A stretch of 64,000 nt of DNA from Elusimicrobiota bacterium (GCA_026388095.1 JAPLKL010000045.1:62001-126000); one strand, 5' to 3'; numbered from the stretch's first letter, positions 33,362 to 41,729 are shown. The notes: generated from the letters alone by a model not told the origin. Program-made: numbers and translations.

Positions 33362-34303
33362 CTACTGCATGTGCAGCAGGGCGTCCACGCGCTGCGTCGA
33401 GAAGTCGGCGTAGAACTGCTTGATGCGCCAGCCCAGGAGCGCGGCCACGGCCAGGAAGGCGAGGTTGGCCGCGGCCTTGGCGACGAAGGCCACGGCGGCC
33501 TGAGCCCGCTCGGCGGCCATGGCCGCCGACACGTCCAGCGCCCGGTCCACGCTGCCGCCGGCCTCGGCGGCTTCGAGGCTCGCCAGCTCGTCCGGGGAGA
33601 AAATCCCCAGCAAGTCCAAGGTCTCGCACACGCCGCCCCCGGCGTTGGCCTTGTCCAAGGCCGCCCGCAGACGGGCGTCGTCCTCGCCCAGGCCCGCGGA
33701 GCTTCCGGCCAGGACGATGGCCCGGGAGAATGAGACCCCCGCCTTGAGCATCAGCGCCAGATACTGAGCGAAGTTCGAGGTCAGGATGGTGGCGAGTATG
33801 GGCAGCCGCCTCATCCAGCGGGGGCTCCTGGCGAGCGCGCAGAGCAGGTACCCGGCCGCGGCGCCGCCCAGGCACATGGGCGCGAGGATGAGGGCCACGG
33901 CCCGCAGATACGCCGGCAGGCCGCTGCGCATGAGCAGGCTGATGTGGAAAGCGAAAGGCGCCAAGGTCAGGAGGAAGGCGGGGTAGAGGAGCTTGGGCAG
34001 CAGGCGCAGCCAGAAGCGGCGGCGCTTTTCGAGGCTCTCGGCCAGGCCGGTGAACACTTCGTCGAGCCGGCCGGTCTCTTCGCCGATGGCGATGACGTCG
34101 CTCTGCCAGGCGGGGAACCTTTCCGTCAGGCGGCGCATGGCCGCGGCCATGGACTCGCCCGCGTCGGTGGCATCGGCCAGCGCCGCGATGTCTTGGTCGC
34201 GGGTCCTAGACGAGAGGGTGCGCAGGGCGCGCCCCATGGGGAGGCCGGCCCGGCAGGCGTCGGAGAGGCCGCGGTAGAGGCGGATGTGGCGGGAGTAGAG
34301 CAT
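33362..34303 (-). CDS. Type II secretion/type IV pilus inner-membrane protein, GspF/PilC-like
   Basis: 313 residues, shorter than the usual ~400 because the N-terminal cytoplasmic extension is missing. Two T2SSF repeats are visible: LSDACRAGLPMGRALRTL...IGEETGRLDEVF and LALMLKAGVSFSRAIVLAG...AEAGGSVDRAL, each followed by hydrophobic segments (about 125-150, 165-190, 280-300). No other secretion or pilus gene is adjacent. ATG 34303 is chosen over longer starts, which would run into the integron-type region. Confidence 0.82.
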   Translation of the reverse strand: MLYSRHIRLYRGLSDACRAGLPMGRALRTLSSRTRDQDIAALADATDAGESMAAAMRRLTERFPAWQSDVIAIGEETGRLDEVFTGLAESLEKRRRFWLRLLPKLLYPAFLLTLAPFAFHISLLMRSGLPAYLRAVALILAPMCLGGAAAGYLLCALARSPRWMRRLPILATILTSNFAQYLALMLKAGVSFSRAIVLAGSSAGLGEDDARLRAALDKANAGGGVCETLDLLGIFSPDELASLEAAEAGGSVDRALDVSAAMAAERAQAAVAFVAKAAANLAFLAVAALLGWRIKQFYADFSTQRVDALLHMQ

Positions 34304-34311
34304 GGCTGATA

Positions 34312-34341
34312 AGGATACTCCTCTTGGCCGACTTCTGGCAA
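34312..34341 (-). promoter_or_regulatory. Probable leaderless promoter of the GspF-like gene
   Basis: On the minus strand: TTGCCA (34341-34336), 18-bp spacer, TATCCT (34317-34312), 8 nt, ATG at 34303. A GAGGAG lies inside the spacer and is too far away to serve as ribosome binding site from a start at the ATG. Confidence 0.55.
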
Positions 34342-34466
34342 GGTGATTCCCCGAGCGCCCCGGACATGCGCGGCGGGTCTGGGGCGAAACCGGCCAGGCA
34401 CGGAGTGGCTGGACGGCAGAGGGTGTTTGGGTGGCGGGTTTCTGTTTTTTAGGAACGGGCGTCAAG

Positions 34467-34535
34467 GCATAACGCTGAGGCCAACCCCACGTAGGGCGCC
34501 GCGTGTGCGCGCGCCCGCCGAAGCCGATGTGGAAC
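34467..34535 (-). other. attC site 7 (last of array)
   Basis: Minus-strand palindromic site: R''-like GTTCCAC at 34535-34529, central CTACGTGGGG, and R' GTTATGC at 34473-34467. It follows the cassette ORF ending at 34541 by 5 bp. Downstream of it the sequence returns to the chromosomal GspF-like gene. Confidence 0.7.
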
Positions 34536-34540
34536 TTGGC

Positions 34541-35194
34541 TCATTTGTGACGTACCAACTTGAACTCCTTCCCGTCGTACTCGTAGCGTGGATGCTTTTC
34601 TCTTGGTTTCTTCAGCGAGTGTACCGGCGCCTCTTCGCTAACCCAGGCCTTTTCCGTTACTTCAATTGTTGGCGTGTAGTTCGGGTTACCAGTAAAGTGC
34701 GAAAAGATGTGGCTCCAGGACATCAGAAGGTCGATGCGGTTACCGGCGTACGCGGCAAGTCTCGCACGCCAGATGGGCCTCAATGATCCCCCGTCGATTC
34801 TGAGCAATATCCCTTCCGTATTGCGTTCATGCGGCGATGACCAGGCCTCCCATTCGTACACGACCCAGAGGCAAGCGGTATTGGGCAACAGATCGGGTAC
34901 AACAGTCCCGGTTGAGAACTCCAATCTCGGGGTGGGTTTGAGCGAGAAAAGGGGTTGGCTCTTGTCGTCGGTATTGGCTCGCCAAAGTTTTAGAACCCCA
35001 TACTCCTCAGACATCCCCCGTTGCGGATCGTCGGGGCCAGAGACCACTCGAATTACAAACGAAGGTGGATTGCCAATCAGGTAGCGGTGCGGAAGCCTCC
35101 TCACGTACATGTAGGCGCTTGCAGTCGAGGCAATTAATAGGCTGGCAATTCCCACAACGGCGAAGAAGGATGTCCTCATCTGACTTGCTGTCAT
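34541..35194 (-). CDS. Cassette ORF 7: membrane-anchored protein of unknown function
   Basis: 217 residues from the ATG at 35194 (212 if the second Met at 35179 is used). An N-terminal hydrophobic segment (about residues 10-29 of the longer form) is followed by a soluble, beta-rich domain ending HPRYEYDGKEFKLV. The ORF begins just 5 bp after the core GTTATTT (35205-35199) of the preceding attC, as cassette genes do. Codon use is less G+C-rich than the chromosome. No family recognised. Confidence 0.7.
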   Translation of the reverse strand: MTASQMRTSFFAVVGIASLLIASTASAYMYVRRLPHRYLIGNPPSFVIRVVSGPDDPQRGMSEEYGVLKLWRANTDDKSQPLFSLKPTPRLEFSTGTVVPDLLPNTACLWVVYEWEAWSSPHERNTEGILLRIDGGSLRPIWRARLAAYAGNRIDLLMSWSHIFSHFTGNPNYTPTIEVTEKAWVSEEAPVHSLKKPREKHPRYEYDGKEFKLVRHK

Positions 35195-35198
35195 TTCC

Positions 35199-35408
35199 AA
35201 ATAACGAAGCTGTAGAAAAATCCTCCGCGTCATCGATAGCTGCATCAGGATCAACCTTTATTCGATTATAGTCAAGAATCTGCTGTCATGAGAGGATTAT
35301 CTACAGCTTCAACAATGGGCCTGCGGCGCGCGCTATGTGCGCGCCGCATTGGCCAACCCCACTTTGGCGCTCCGCACGTGCGCGCGCCCGCAGCGCCGAA
35401 TGTTGAAC
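35199..35408 (-). other. attC site 6, interrupted by a 105-bp insert
   Basis: R'' GTTCAAC at 35408-35402 fits RYYYAAC. The palindrome has GCGCGCGCACGTGCG...CGCGCACATAGCGCGCG arms around GGGGTTGGCC. The R' side is split: GTT at 35313-35311 is followed by a 105-bp insert (35206-35310) and then GTTATTT at 35205-35199. Confidence 0.75.
35206..35310. repeat. 105-bp palindromic-ended insert, copy B
   Basis: Exactly 105 bp, flanked on each side by AAC (GTT on the minus strand). Ends are inverted repeats (GAAGCTGTAGAA against GAAGCTGTAGAT on the other strand). It shares about 80 % identity by eye with copy A at 36012-36116. It contains no ORF. Confidence 0.8.
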
Positions 35409-35439
35409 CGAGTCTTGCCATGCAGAATTCTCATAGTCT

Positions 35440-35991
35440 TCATTGCGTGGCGACCTCGGCTCGGACCCGTCCTATCAAGAATCTAGCAAAAGCGACTTCT
35501 GCTGCAACGACCACAATGCAGATAGGGAAGAAGTGATCAGATCCCATATTCAGCCGAAGCATGTGGCCGCATATAAAAAGAAAAGCAAAGCCAGACAACA
35601 AGCCACCAAGCAACGACCTGAGGGCTCCCGGGAACAGTAGGCTGGGAAGCATGGCGGCCATCAGTTGGAGAAATAGGATGAGATGGCCGGGAGGCTCCGT
35701 TGAAATTACCAGGGAAAGAACAACGAAGGGACCAGTGGCCCAAATTAGTCGCCAGTAGATTGGTCTAGGAACCGATTCCCCCATGTAGTAGACGACGAAA
35801 AGTAAGCTGTAAATTGAGCCCGCCGCCGTGCCGCCAACCAGAGCCCATACTATCCCGAACATGATGCCCACAAGGCCATGGATGGTTACGAAACGAAGGT
35901 GGTCGGATGCAAGAGATAATGCAAGACACAGGATGCCCGAAAGCCCGGCGTTTATGGCGACAAAATAAATCGCACCGTCTATTCGGTTCAA
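35440..35991 (-). CDS. Cassette ORF 6: multi-pass membrane protein
   Basis: 183 residues with about five or six hydrophobic segments (NAGLSGILCLALSLA, IHGLVGIMFGIVWALVGG and so on) and no recognised domain. It starts at a TTG (35991) placed 5 nt after a GGAAGGAG Shine-Dalgarno sequence; the nearby ATG is followed at once by a stop. The GTTAGGC core of the previous attC is only ~14 bp before, so the ribosome-binding site is supplied by the cassette itself. Confidence 0.75.
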   Translation of the reverse strand: MNRIDGAIYFVAINAGLSGILCLALSLASDHLRFVTIHGLVGIMFGIVWALVGGTAAGSIYSLLFVVYYMGESVPRPIYWRLIWATGPFVVLSLVISTEPPGHLILFLQLMAAMLPSLLFPGALRSLLGGLLSGFAFLFICGHMLRLNMGSDHFFPICIVVVAAEVAFARFLIGRVRAEVATQ

Positions 35992-36004
35992 TACATCTCC
36001 TTCC

Positions 36005-36214
36005 GCCTAACGAAGCTGTAGAAGATCTCCTGTGCCATTGATCGCTGCATCAGAATCAATCCTTATTCGATTATGGTCAAGAATCTATTGCCATGCGGGT
36101 ATTATTCTAGAGCTTCAACGCATGGGCCTACCGCGCGCGCTATGTGCGCGCCACGGAGGCCCACCTGACCGGGCTCCGCACTTTTGCGCGCGGCCGGAGA
36201 GCTCGATGTGTCTA
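36005..36214 (-). other. attC site 5, interrupted by a 105-bp insert
   Basis: Degenerate R'' (TAGACAC, 36214-36208), palindrome with CGGCCGCGCGCAAAAG...GCGCGCACATAGCGCGCG, then GTT at 36119-36117, a 105-bp insert, and a perfect R' GTTAGGC at 36011-36005. Without the insert the core would read GTTAGGC directly. Confidence 0.75.
36012..36116. repeat. 105-bp palindromic-ended insert, copy A
   Basis: Same length, orientation and attC position as copy B. Terminal inverted repeats GAAGCTGTAGAA / GAAGCTCTAGAA, flanked by AAC (GTT) on both sides as if by a 3-bp target duplication. No ORF. Confidence 0.8.
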
Positions 36215-36247
36215 GCAGACACGACCGAAATGCGGCATACGATAAAC

Positions 36248-37918
36248 TCATTTTGAGGCTTTCTGATAATACTTGAGCAAGAGCTTCCAGCGTTGTGTCT
36301 CACCCAGCATATTGATGGAGGCAGCCCACAATGGTATTTGGGATTCCGACGGCTCCTGGTGAACGCTTGAATCTGGAAAATCAGCGCACCAGGTAGCCAT
36401 TTGTGGCCATCCGTTGTCTGTACAGGCGAGAATTTCAGAAAATGCCTCAAGACCATCCGGTGTTTTAGGGGCGCCTTCGGCAATCAACCGGCGGATCTCT
36501 CGTGCCACCGCTTTAGGTTCCGGATATTCAAAAAGGCCGTGAAGAACTGGCTTCAGGACATTGCTGTATCTGTCCATATCTAATTCCCGGACCAGCAGAG
36601 GCAATGCACGCGGATCAGGAAGATTCGCTAAACGTTCCGCCGCGGCCTCGCCCTCGAATGCGTCGCCGCCAGCAAATGCATCTTGGCACTCACGAAGTGT
36701 TTGAGTAACAAACTCCGGGCTAGGTGGAAGGACTACGAGGCGGGTCGGTTCAGAAAATATTTGCACCATGGGTCCCGAGGAGTATTGTAAATGGACCGCA
36801 GTCTCCGGAATTTCCAATTGGTATTCACCAGGCGCGCGGATGAAGAACGAGCCGGGCCTTCCTATCCTGCGGGGGCCGCCAGGAGGCAAATAAGGCGCGC
36901 CATTGTAAATCACGTTGAAAGTCCATAGGCCTGGGACCGCGCCGCAATGCCTGACCCGCACACCTTTTGAGGTCAGAATCAGGTGTAAAGCCCCCCAAGG
37001 CCAACTGTGGTCTTCAAAAAAATCTCCATTCCCAATAATTCTTGCGTCGTGCTCATCCGCCAAGACCGGCGTCACCTTGATTTCTTCACCAGCATAGAAC
37101 TGCGTTTTCTCCATCGATAATCGCAGCTTGACTCGGTGATGCGATCCTGGCGGGGGTGCGATCCGACGATACAACTCTGGCAACCGCCCTTGCAGCAGTT
37201 CGTGGCAGGGGTAGTCCTGCCGTCCTGCCATTTGAGTGATTTCGGCCAAAGTGGCGAGGGTGAATTTAGAAGTTGAATGTACAAAGGCCGCGGCCAAGCC
37301 GCAGCGGCGCTTTACCGAACCACGCTGGATTTCTCTTTCGCCCTCTTGTATTGCATCCACATCGCTAGAGGAAAACGCCAACACCATGCTCAGGCCGCGC
37401 CGCGGAGATTTATCATCATCGGCAGCAATCATGCGTCGGTACATTGGCAATGCGGCGCGTGCGAAAGGACCTTGCCTTGAAACAGCTTCCATTTGCGCCC
37501 ATTCATAAATCCGTCCCGTCTCGATCATTCGGACCATCTCGGGAACGGCCGAAGACGATGTTTCACCAAACATTGAAAGTGCGCTGAATGCGTTACTCGC
37601 GACAATGGGATCGGTATCCTTCATTACTTCAACGAGAGCGGGAATGGTTGTGGCTGGATTTGCGCCAATTATGCCGAGTGCCATGACAATCGTTGAACGA
37701 TTGTCTCGAGAACTAGAGAGCCTGCGGAGTAATTCGGGAGCGGCCGCTTTGGCATACGGCCCGAGTTCAACTAAATCATTCAGGGCGTCATCCTGGTCTG
37801 GTGTATCAAGCTTTCTGACCAACTCGGGAATGATATCGCGATCAAGGGCGCCTTCGTCCAGTTGGGCACGTGCTGGCAGCGCGAGCAAAACCAGCGATGC
37901 CATCGTGAATGCTTTCAT
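36248..37918 (-). CDS. Cassette ORF 5: secreted HEAT-repeat protein
   Basis: 556 residues with a signal peptide (MKAFTMASLVLLALPARA). Residues ~25-240 and ~420-500 consist of HEAT-like helical pairs (AAPELLRRLSSSRDNRSTIVMALGIIG, TTIPALVEVMKDTD). Between them lies a beta-sandwich-like part with APGEYQLEIPE, similar in style to the C-terminal domains of cassette ORFs 1 and 4. Large for a cassette gene. Function unknown; probably a protein-binding scaffold in the envelope. Confidence 0.75.
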   Translation of the reverse strand: MKAFTMASLVLLALPARAQLDEGALDRDIIPELVRKLDTPDQDDALNDLVELGPYAKAAAPELLRRLSSSRDNRSTIVMALGIIGANPATTIPALVEVMKDTDPIVASNAFSALSMFGETSSSAVPEMVRMIETGRIYEWAQMEAVSRQGPFARAALPMYRRMIAADDDKSPRRGLSMVLAFSSSDVDAIQEGEREIQRGSVKRRCGLAAAFVHSTSKFTLATLAEITQMAGRQDYPCHELLQGRLPELYRRIAPPPGSHHRVKLRLSMEKTQFYAGEEIKVTPVLADEHDARIIGNGDFFEDHSWPWGALHLILTSKGVRVRHCGAVPGLWTFNVIYNGAPYLPPGGPRRIGRPGSFFIRAPGEYQLEIPETAVHLQYSSGPMVQIFSEPTRLVVLPPSPEFVTQTLRECQDAFAGGDAFEGEAAAERLANLPDPRALPLLVRELDMDRYSNVLKPVLHGLFEYPEPKAVAREIRRLIAEGAPKTPDGLEAFSEILACTDNGWPQMATWCADFPDSSVHQEPSESQIPLWAASINMLGETQRWKLLLKYYQKASK

Positions 37919-37926
37919 CTTGTGTC

Positions 37927-37996
37927 TTCTAACGCTGAGCCGCCGCCGGTTGCATGAGCCGACCGCTTGAGCGGGCGGCTCATGCGAATGTTGGGC
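37927..37996 (-). other. attC site 4
   Basis: The clearest short site, 70 bp: R'' GCCCAAC (37996-37990), stem CATGAGCCG...CGGCTCATG with CTCAAGCGG in the loop, and R' GTTAGAA (37933-37927). The following cassette ORF starts 9 bp later at 37918. Confidence 0.85.
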
Positions 37997-38009
37997 GGCC
38001 GAGAATAGT

Positions 38010-39005
38010 TCATTTCGGCTTTGGAACCTCTACAGAGATGGTGAAGGGGTTGCTCATGAGTTCCGTGTCAAGAATGTGGGTGTTAGCATTTTTCATTATC
38101 TGATTGCATTGGATGGTGCAAACAGCGACAAATTTATATTGTCCAGATTCTCTGAAAGTCCAGTAAGCGCTGACATCGATGGTATCACCCATCGTCGCGC
38201 CCGGTTGAGCTGACCAATCCCTGCCTATGCCCCCTATGAGTACAACATTCCCTGTCGGGGTGATGCTCTTCTGTTTGCCTGCGGGCAAAAAAAGGTCGCA
38301 GGGGAGGTAGTGTATTTCGAAAGGGCTCAGATTCCGAAAGCGCAGGTACACGGTCGGTGCCACTTGATTGGACTTTGGGACTACGGCTTCAAGTATGATA
38401 ACCGGATGGAAACCGCATTTGCGGGACACAGCGATTAACAAGCAGAGGCCTAGCACTACTCCCAGAATCCAGCTTAGCGATTCGCGTACGACGCTATGAC
38501 TCCTGCTGGAGTGAGGCGAATAGGTCTGTCCATGCTCGACGATTAGGTGATTCGCATTTGGCTTCTCATCGGACGTTGAACATCCCTTCCTCCATATCAG
38601 CATTTGAGCGGCAGCCGCAAGAAACCCGATCAACGATGCAAACGGCACGACTGCAACATGGACTGATTTTAGGACCGGAATGGAAACAGACTCAATCAGG
38701 CGTGCCAAAATCAGTTGAAGAAATCCCTTCGCCGCAAATGATATGGAGGGATTCACAAGTTCCGAAAGCACGGCACCGATAGGGCAAATCACTAGACCAA
38801 CCATCGCCCCCGCCAAGGCACCCCGCCATAGAGAGAGTCGAGGCTGGACCATGAAACGCCAGATCAGTGCACTTGTCAGAGCCGCGCTCAATCCGTAACC
38901 AATGCAGTGACGGCTGAGCAATTGGTGCGGAAAATTGGCGGCCCACGTAAGGAGCCAGATGATGCTCCCGAAGATCAGTCCGGTGGGAATCCAAAGGTGT
39001 CTCAT
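38010..39005 (-). CDS. Cassette ORF 4: membrane protein with extracellular beta domain
   Basis: 331 residues from the ATG at 39005 (MRHLWIPTGL); the longer frame to 39032 begins inside the attC core and is rejected. Four or five hydrophobic segments fill residues 1-140, another lies near 175-200, then a ~130-residue domain (VAPTVYLRFRNLSPFEIHYL...YWTFRESGQYKFVAVC...NPFTISV). That last domain is homologous to the product of cassette ORF 1. Function unknown. Confidence 0.72.
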   Translation of the reverse strand: MRHLWIPTGLIFGSIIWLLTWAANFPHQLLSRHCIGYGLSAALTSALIWRFMVQPRLSLWRGALAGAMVGLVICPIGAVLSELVNPSISFAAKGFLQLILARLIESVSIPVLKSVHVAVVPFASLIGFLAAAAQMLIWRKGCSTSDEKPNANHLIVEHGQTYSPHSSRSHSVVRESLSWILGVVLGLCLLIAVSRKCGFHPVIILEAVVPKSNQVAPTVYLRFRNLSPFEIHYLPCDLFLPAGKQKSITPTGNVVLIGGIGRDWSAQPGATMGDTIDVSAYWTFRESGQYKFVAVCTIQCNQIMKNANTHILDTELMSNPFTISVEVPKPK

Positions 39006-39026
39006 CGGATTTCTAGTGTCCCGTCC

Positions 39027-39125
39027 GTCCAACGCTGGGCTCGACGGCGCGCGCTATGCGCGTGCCGCTGAGGCCAGCCCCGCGTTGGCGTTCCGCGCAC
39101 TTGTGCGCGGCCGCCGATGTTATGG
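39027..39125 (-). other. attC site 3
   Basis: R'-core GTTGGAC at 39033-39027 fits GTTRRRY; R'' region ATAACATCGGCGGCC near 39121; stem arms GCGCACAAGTGCGC and CGCGCATAGCGCGCG around GCCAACGCGGGGC. Confidence 0.8.
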
Positions 39126-39126
39126 C

Positions 39127-40233
39127 TCATTTGCTGTTCAATGCGCCGGATGATTCCTTTGACGTTTCAAATCTTCGGACGGCTGCCAATGCCTCTGGTG
39201 TGCCGATTCCCCTGAGAGCTTCCATCACAGCGTTTGTTGCTATGTTCAGGTGGAGCCGTCTCGTGGCAGGACTATAAAAAGGATCGCCCTTTTGGTTTTC
39301 GGGAAACGGCATGACTAAGCTATCTCCATTCGACTTTTCTGCGACTTCAAATAAAGAGGGAACCGCTGAAGCTGCCGCTGGGCCAATCTGCCCCAGGGCG
39401 ATGGCAGCATAGTAGGCACAAGTGAAGGTCGGCTCATGACCAATAATCGAACTCGAACCTTGACAGATTCGGGTCTCCGGTTCTTGCAGGAAACGGGTCA
39501 GCCGAGGAATGGCTGTCGCAGCTGCGGCGCCGATGCCTCCCAGAGCATCGATGGCCCATTGACGGACGGTCTTGTCATCGAGCATCGCAATCAAATCGGA
39601 GACTGCTGGCCTTGATGGCGACCCAATCTTCCCCAACGCAAGCGCAATGCTCCCTCGGCACCAGGTCTCACGGTGCATCTGTGTCATGAGCGCAGGGATT
39701 GCCTTCTCTGCTCGCAGGTCTCCAAGAGCGTCAATCGCGGCGCAACGCGAATCCTGAGTTTGATCATTAATGGATTCAATGAGTCTTGGGATAGCTTTGC
39801 GTCCCGCTGGACCCATTTTCGCGAGGGCTGCAGCAGCATACCATCTTATCCCCCAGTCTGAATCTGACAAGCACCTCATTATCTTGCCCGAAGCCGAAGC
39901 GGCCGGCAAACCGATTTCATTTAATGATTGGAGGGCGTAGTGTCTCAGGCGGAAGTGGTGGTCTGGAGATTCGAGAAGGTCGGTGAGGGCCTTGACTATA
40001 TCTGGCGTCGTAGGTTTGACTTTTCCTAATGCTACTGCTGCTGCTACGACGCGGGTACTGGGCCTCTCATCTTTTAGGACACGGATCAGATCAGAAACAG
40101 TAGGGTCGCCAATTTGGCCGGCGCGATGCTCTTTTGTGCTCCCAGAGACGACGAATCCTGTGGGGCCAAGAACCACGAGAAGCAACAGGAGTTCCCGAAT
40201 CAATCTTATCATGAGAGACTGCAGTTGCGGCAT
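39127..40233 (-). CDS. Cassette ORF 3: HEAT-repeat protein
   Basis: 368 residues (361 if the Met at 40212 is the start). A hydrophobic segment near residues 12-32 suggests secretion or anchoring. The rest is six to eight HEAT/PBS-lyase-like repeats (AAAALAKMGPAGRKAIPRLI, AIDALGDLRAEKAIPALM, IALALGKIGSPSRPAVSDLI, AIDALGGIGAAAATAIPRL). Probably a protein-protein interaction scaffold. It ends 2 bp before attC site 3. Confidence 0.8.
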   Translation of the reverse strand: MPQLQSLMIRLIRELLLLLVVLGPTGFVVSGSTKEHRAGQIGDPTVSDLIRVLKDERPSTRVVAAAVALGKVKPTTPDIVKALTDLLESPDHHFRLRHYALQSLNEIGLPAASASGKIMRCLSDSDWGIRWYAAAALAKMGPAGRKAIPRLIESINDQTQDSRCAAIDALGDLRAEKAIPALMTQMHRETWCRGSIALALGKIGSPSRPAVSDLIAMLDDKTVRQWAIDALGGIGAAAATAIPRLTRFLQEPETRICQGSSSIIGHEPTFTCAYYAAIALGQIGPAAASAVPSLFEVAEKSNGDSLVMPFPENQKGDPFYSPATRRLHLNIATNAVMEALRGIGTPEALAAVRRFETSKESSGALNSK

Positions 40234-40290
40234 TTCGCACTGTGGTAGAGCACGTCGGTCATTTTGTGATTACCCTCTGTTTCTGATCTG

Positions 40291-40355
40291 TAGCCGGGGT
40301 TTGCGGCGCGCGCTATGCGCGGGCCACAAAGGCTGCCCCCACGTTGGCGTTTTAG
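40291..40355 (-). other. attC site 2 (degenerate)
   Basis: It shares the central CGCCAACGTGGGGGC and CGCGCATAGCGCGCGCC blocks of the other sites, but a clear GTTRRRY core is missing and the next ORF begins ~60 bp away. Probably a decayed or rearranged site. Confidence 0.5.
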
Positions 40356-40366
40356 CAATTTCGATT

Positions 40367-41101
40367 CTAGTATTCGCGAAAGACGTACCCTTTGTCACAT
40401 TCGCCACAGATGCTGCCCGTTTGTGCGTCGATGCCGCAGTGAGGGTAACGTGCGCCGAAAAAGGGATATCCCTCGACACTCCACGCCAAGGTCGGTGAGG
40501 AAGGTGATCCGCAGCTATCCCAAATTGAGCCAACCCGGATTGTCAATTGAGCCTTCTTGATGGGCAGGGGCCAGCCCCAATGCTCAAGAGCGATTCCGAT
40601 AGCCATCATCTTTGTGATTTTTGGCTCCAGTTGCAGATTCCACGAATCTGTCTTGATGAACCTTACGGGAATGACCAGATTGTCGCCTGATTCACGTGTC
40701 CAGCCACCAACATGAGGAAGATCTATCGGCACTCCCTTCCACAACTGTACGACTGGTGCGGGAGTTCTCCACCAACTCTCACTAGCTAGGTCCGACGGAT
40801 TGACTCCGAACAATCCTGCATTCTCTTTAACGAAGGTTGGCCACTTTTTTATTGTCGGAGATTTCTTCCCGGCGCTGACACACGTAACCCTTCCCTTGTA
40901 GCAGTCAACTTCAAAAGACCACTTCGCTCTAGCTGCTAGAATGGAGTTCTTGGTGGGTTCACCACAATCGTCTAGGTTGTTGCGAAGCTTTAGGCGCCCT
41001 CCACATGGGGCTAACACGGCAATGAGCCCAGATGCTGCTACCGTAACGAGCCCAGAGGCCAGCATCAACCCACAAATCCTAGTGCCCGCTCCCTTTCTCA
41101 T
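40367..41101 (-). CDS. Cassette ORF 2: secreted protein of unknown function
   Basis: 244 residues with an N-terminal hydrophobic segment (about 10-31). The mature part holds several Cys (APCGG, DDCGE, VDCYKGRVTC, WDSCG, HCGIDAQTGSICGEC) and ends YVFREY. The GIDAQTG turn and the upstream LAWSVEGYPFFGARY strand are reminiscent of PepSY-type domains, but this is weak. Starts 18 bp after the GTTAGAC core of attC site 1. Confidence 0.7.
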   Translation of the reverse strand: MRKGAGTRICGLMLASGLVTVAASGLIAVLAPCGGRLKLRNNLDDCGEPTKNSILAARAKWSFEVDCYKGRVTCVSAGKKSPTIKKWPTFVKENAGLFGVNPSDLASESWWRTPAPVVQLWKGVPIDLPHVGGWTRESGDNLVIPVRFIKTDSWNLQLEPKITKMMAIGIALEHWGWPLPIKKAQLTIRVGSIWDSCGSPSSPTLAWSVEGYPFFGARYPHCGIDAQTGSICGECDKGYVFREY

Positions 41102-41119
41102 CTTTCCGTTTCCAATACT

Positions 41120-41221
41120 GTCTAACGCGTCGATGCTGCTGCGCGCGCTACGCGCGGGCAGCAGCGGCCGACCCCTCTTGGGTTCCGCACTGGCGCGCGC
41201 CAGCAGAACCGGAAGTTGGGT
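41120..41221 (-). other. attC site 1
   Basis: 102-bp site: R'' ACCCAAC (41221-41215), arms CTGCTGGCGCGCGCCAG and CCCGCGCGTAGCGCGCG, central AACCCAAGAGGGG, and R' GTTAGAC (41126-41120). Both core sites fit the RYYYAAC and GTTRRRY consensus. Confidence 0.85.
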
Positions 41222-41225
41222 GGAA

Positions 41226-41729
41226 TCATTGCCTGGACTGCTTCGGCGCTAGCACGTTTATCGAGAACGGTGTGCTACTCGCTCGATAGACGGAGGAAGT
41301 CACGTCACCGGACTTGGCCATCCGTATGCATTCCATTCCGCATTCTACGACAAATTCATACTGGCCCGGTTCGTCCAGAGACCAGTAGTCCTCAATGAGC
41401 AGGACATTCGCAGGCTCTCTATTGAGCGCCAAATGGCCGAGACTTTCCGCTGAATTCTTGGGCACTGGATGTATGCCGTTTTGGTTACCAACTGATTTTA
41501 TCTGGCAAAACCATTCGTAACAGTGGAAAGTCGCTGTGCTCAGATTGAGGGATTGAAATTTAACCTGATGTTTGTCCCCCGGATGTTCGGGAATGCTCTT
41601 TATGAGTTCCGCCGAAACACGGATGTCGGGCAAAGCTTCTTTAGCGGATCGATTCGCGAAATGAAGTATTGCTCCAATCAGTAGCGCGGAGGACGCAATA
41701 CCGACAAGCCAACAAACTAATTTGCGCAT
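41226..41729 (-). CDS. Cassette ORF 1: membrane-anchored beta-domain protein
   Basis: 167 residues. N-terminal anchor (MRKLVCWLVGIASSALLIGA), then a ~130-residue domain with YEWFCQIKSVGN and EPGQYEFVVECGMECIRM...STPFSINVL. The last part aligns with the C-terminal domain of cassette ORF 4 (ESGQYKFVAVCTIQC...SNPFTISV). Its start lies ~48 bp after the core-like GTTAGGT at 41783-41777, the upstream limit of the array. Confidence 0.75.
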   Translation of the reverse strand: MRKLVCWLVGIASSALLIGAILHFANRSAKEALPDIRVSAELIKSIPEHPGDKHQVKFQSLNLSTATFHCYEWFCQIKSVGNQNGIHPVPKNSAESLGHLALNREPANVLLIEDYWSLDEPGQYEFVVECGMECIRMAKSGDVTSSVYRASSTPFSINVLAPKQSRQ

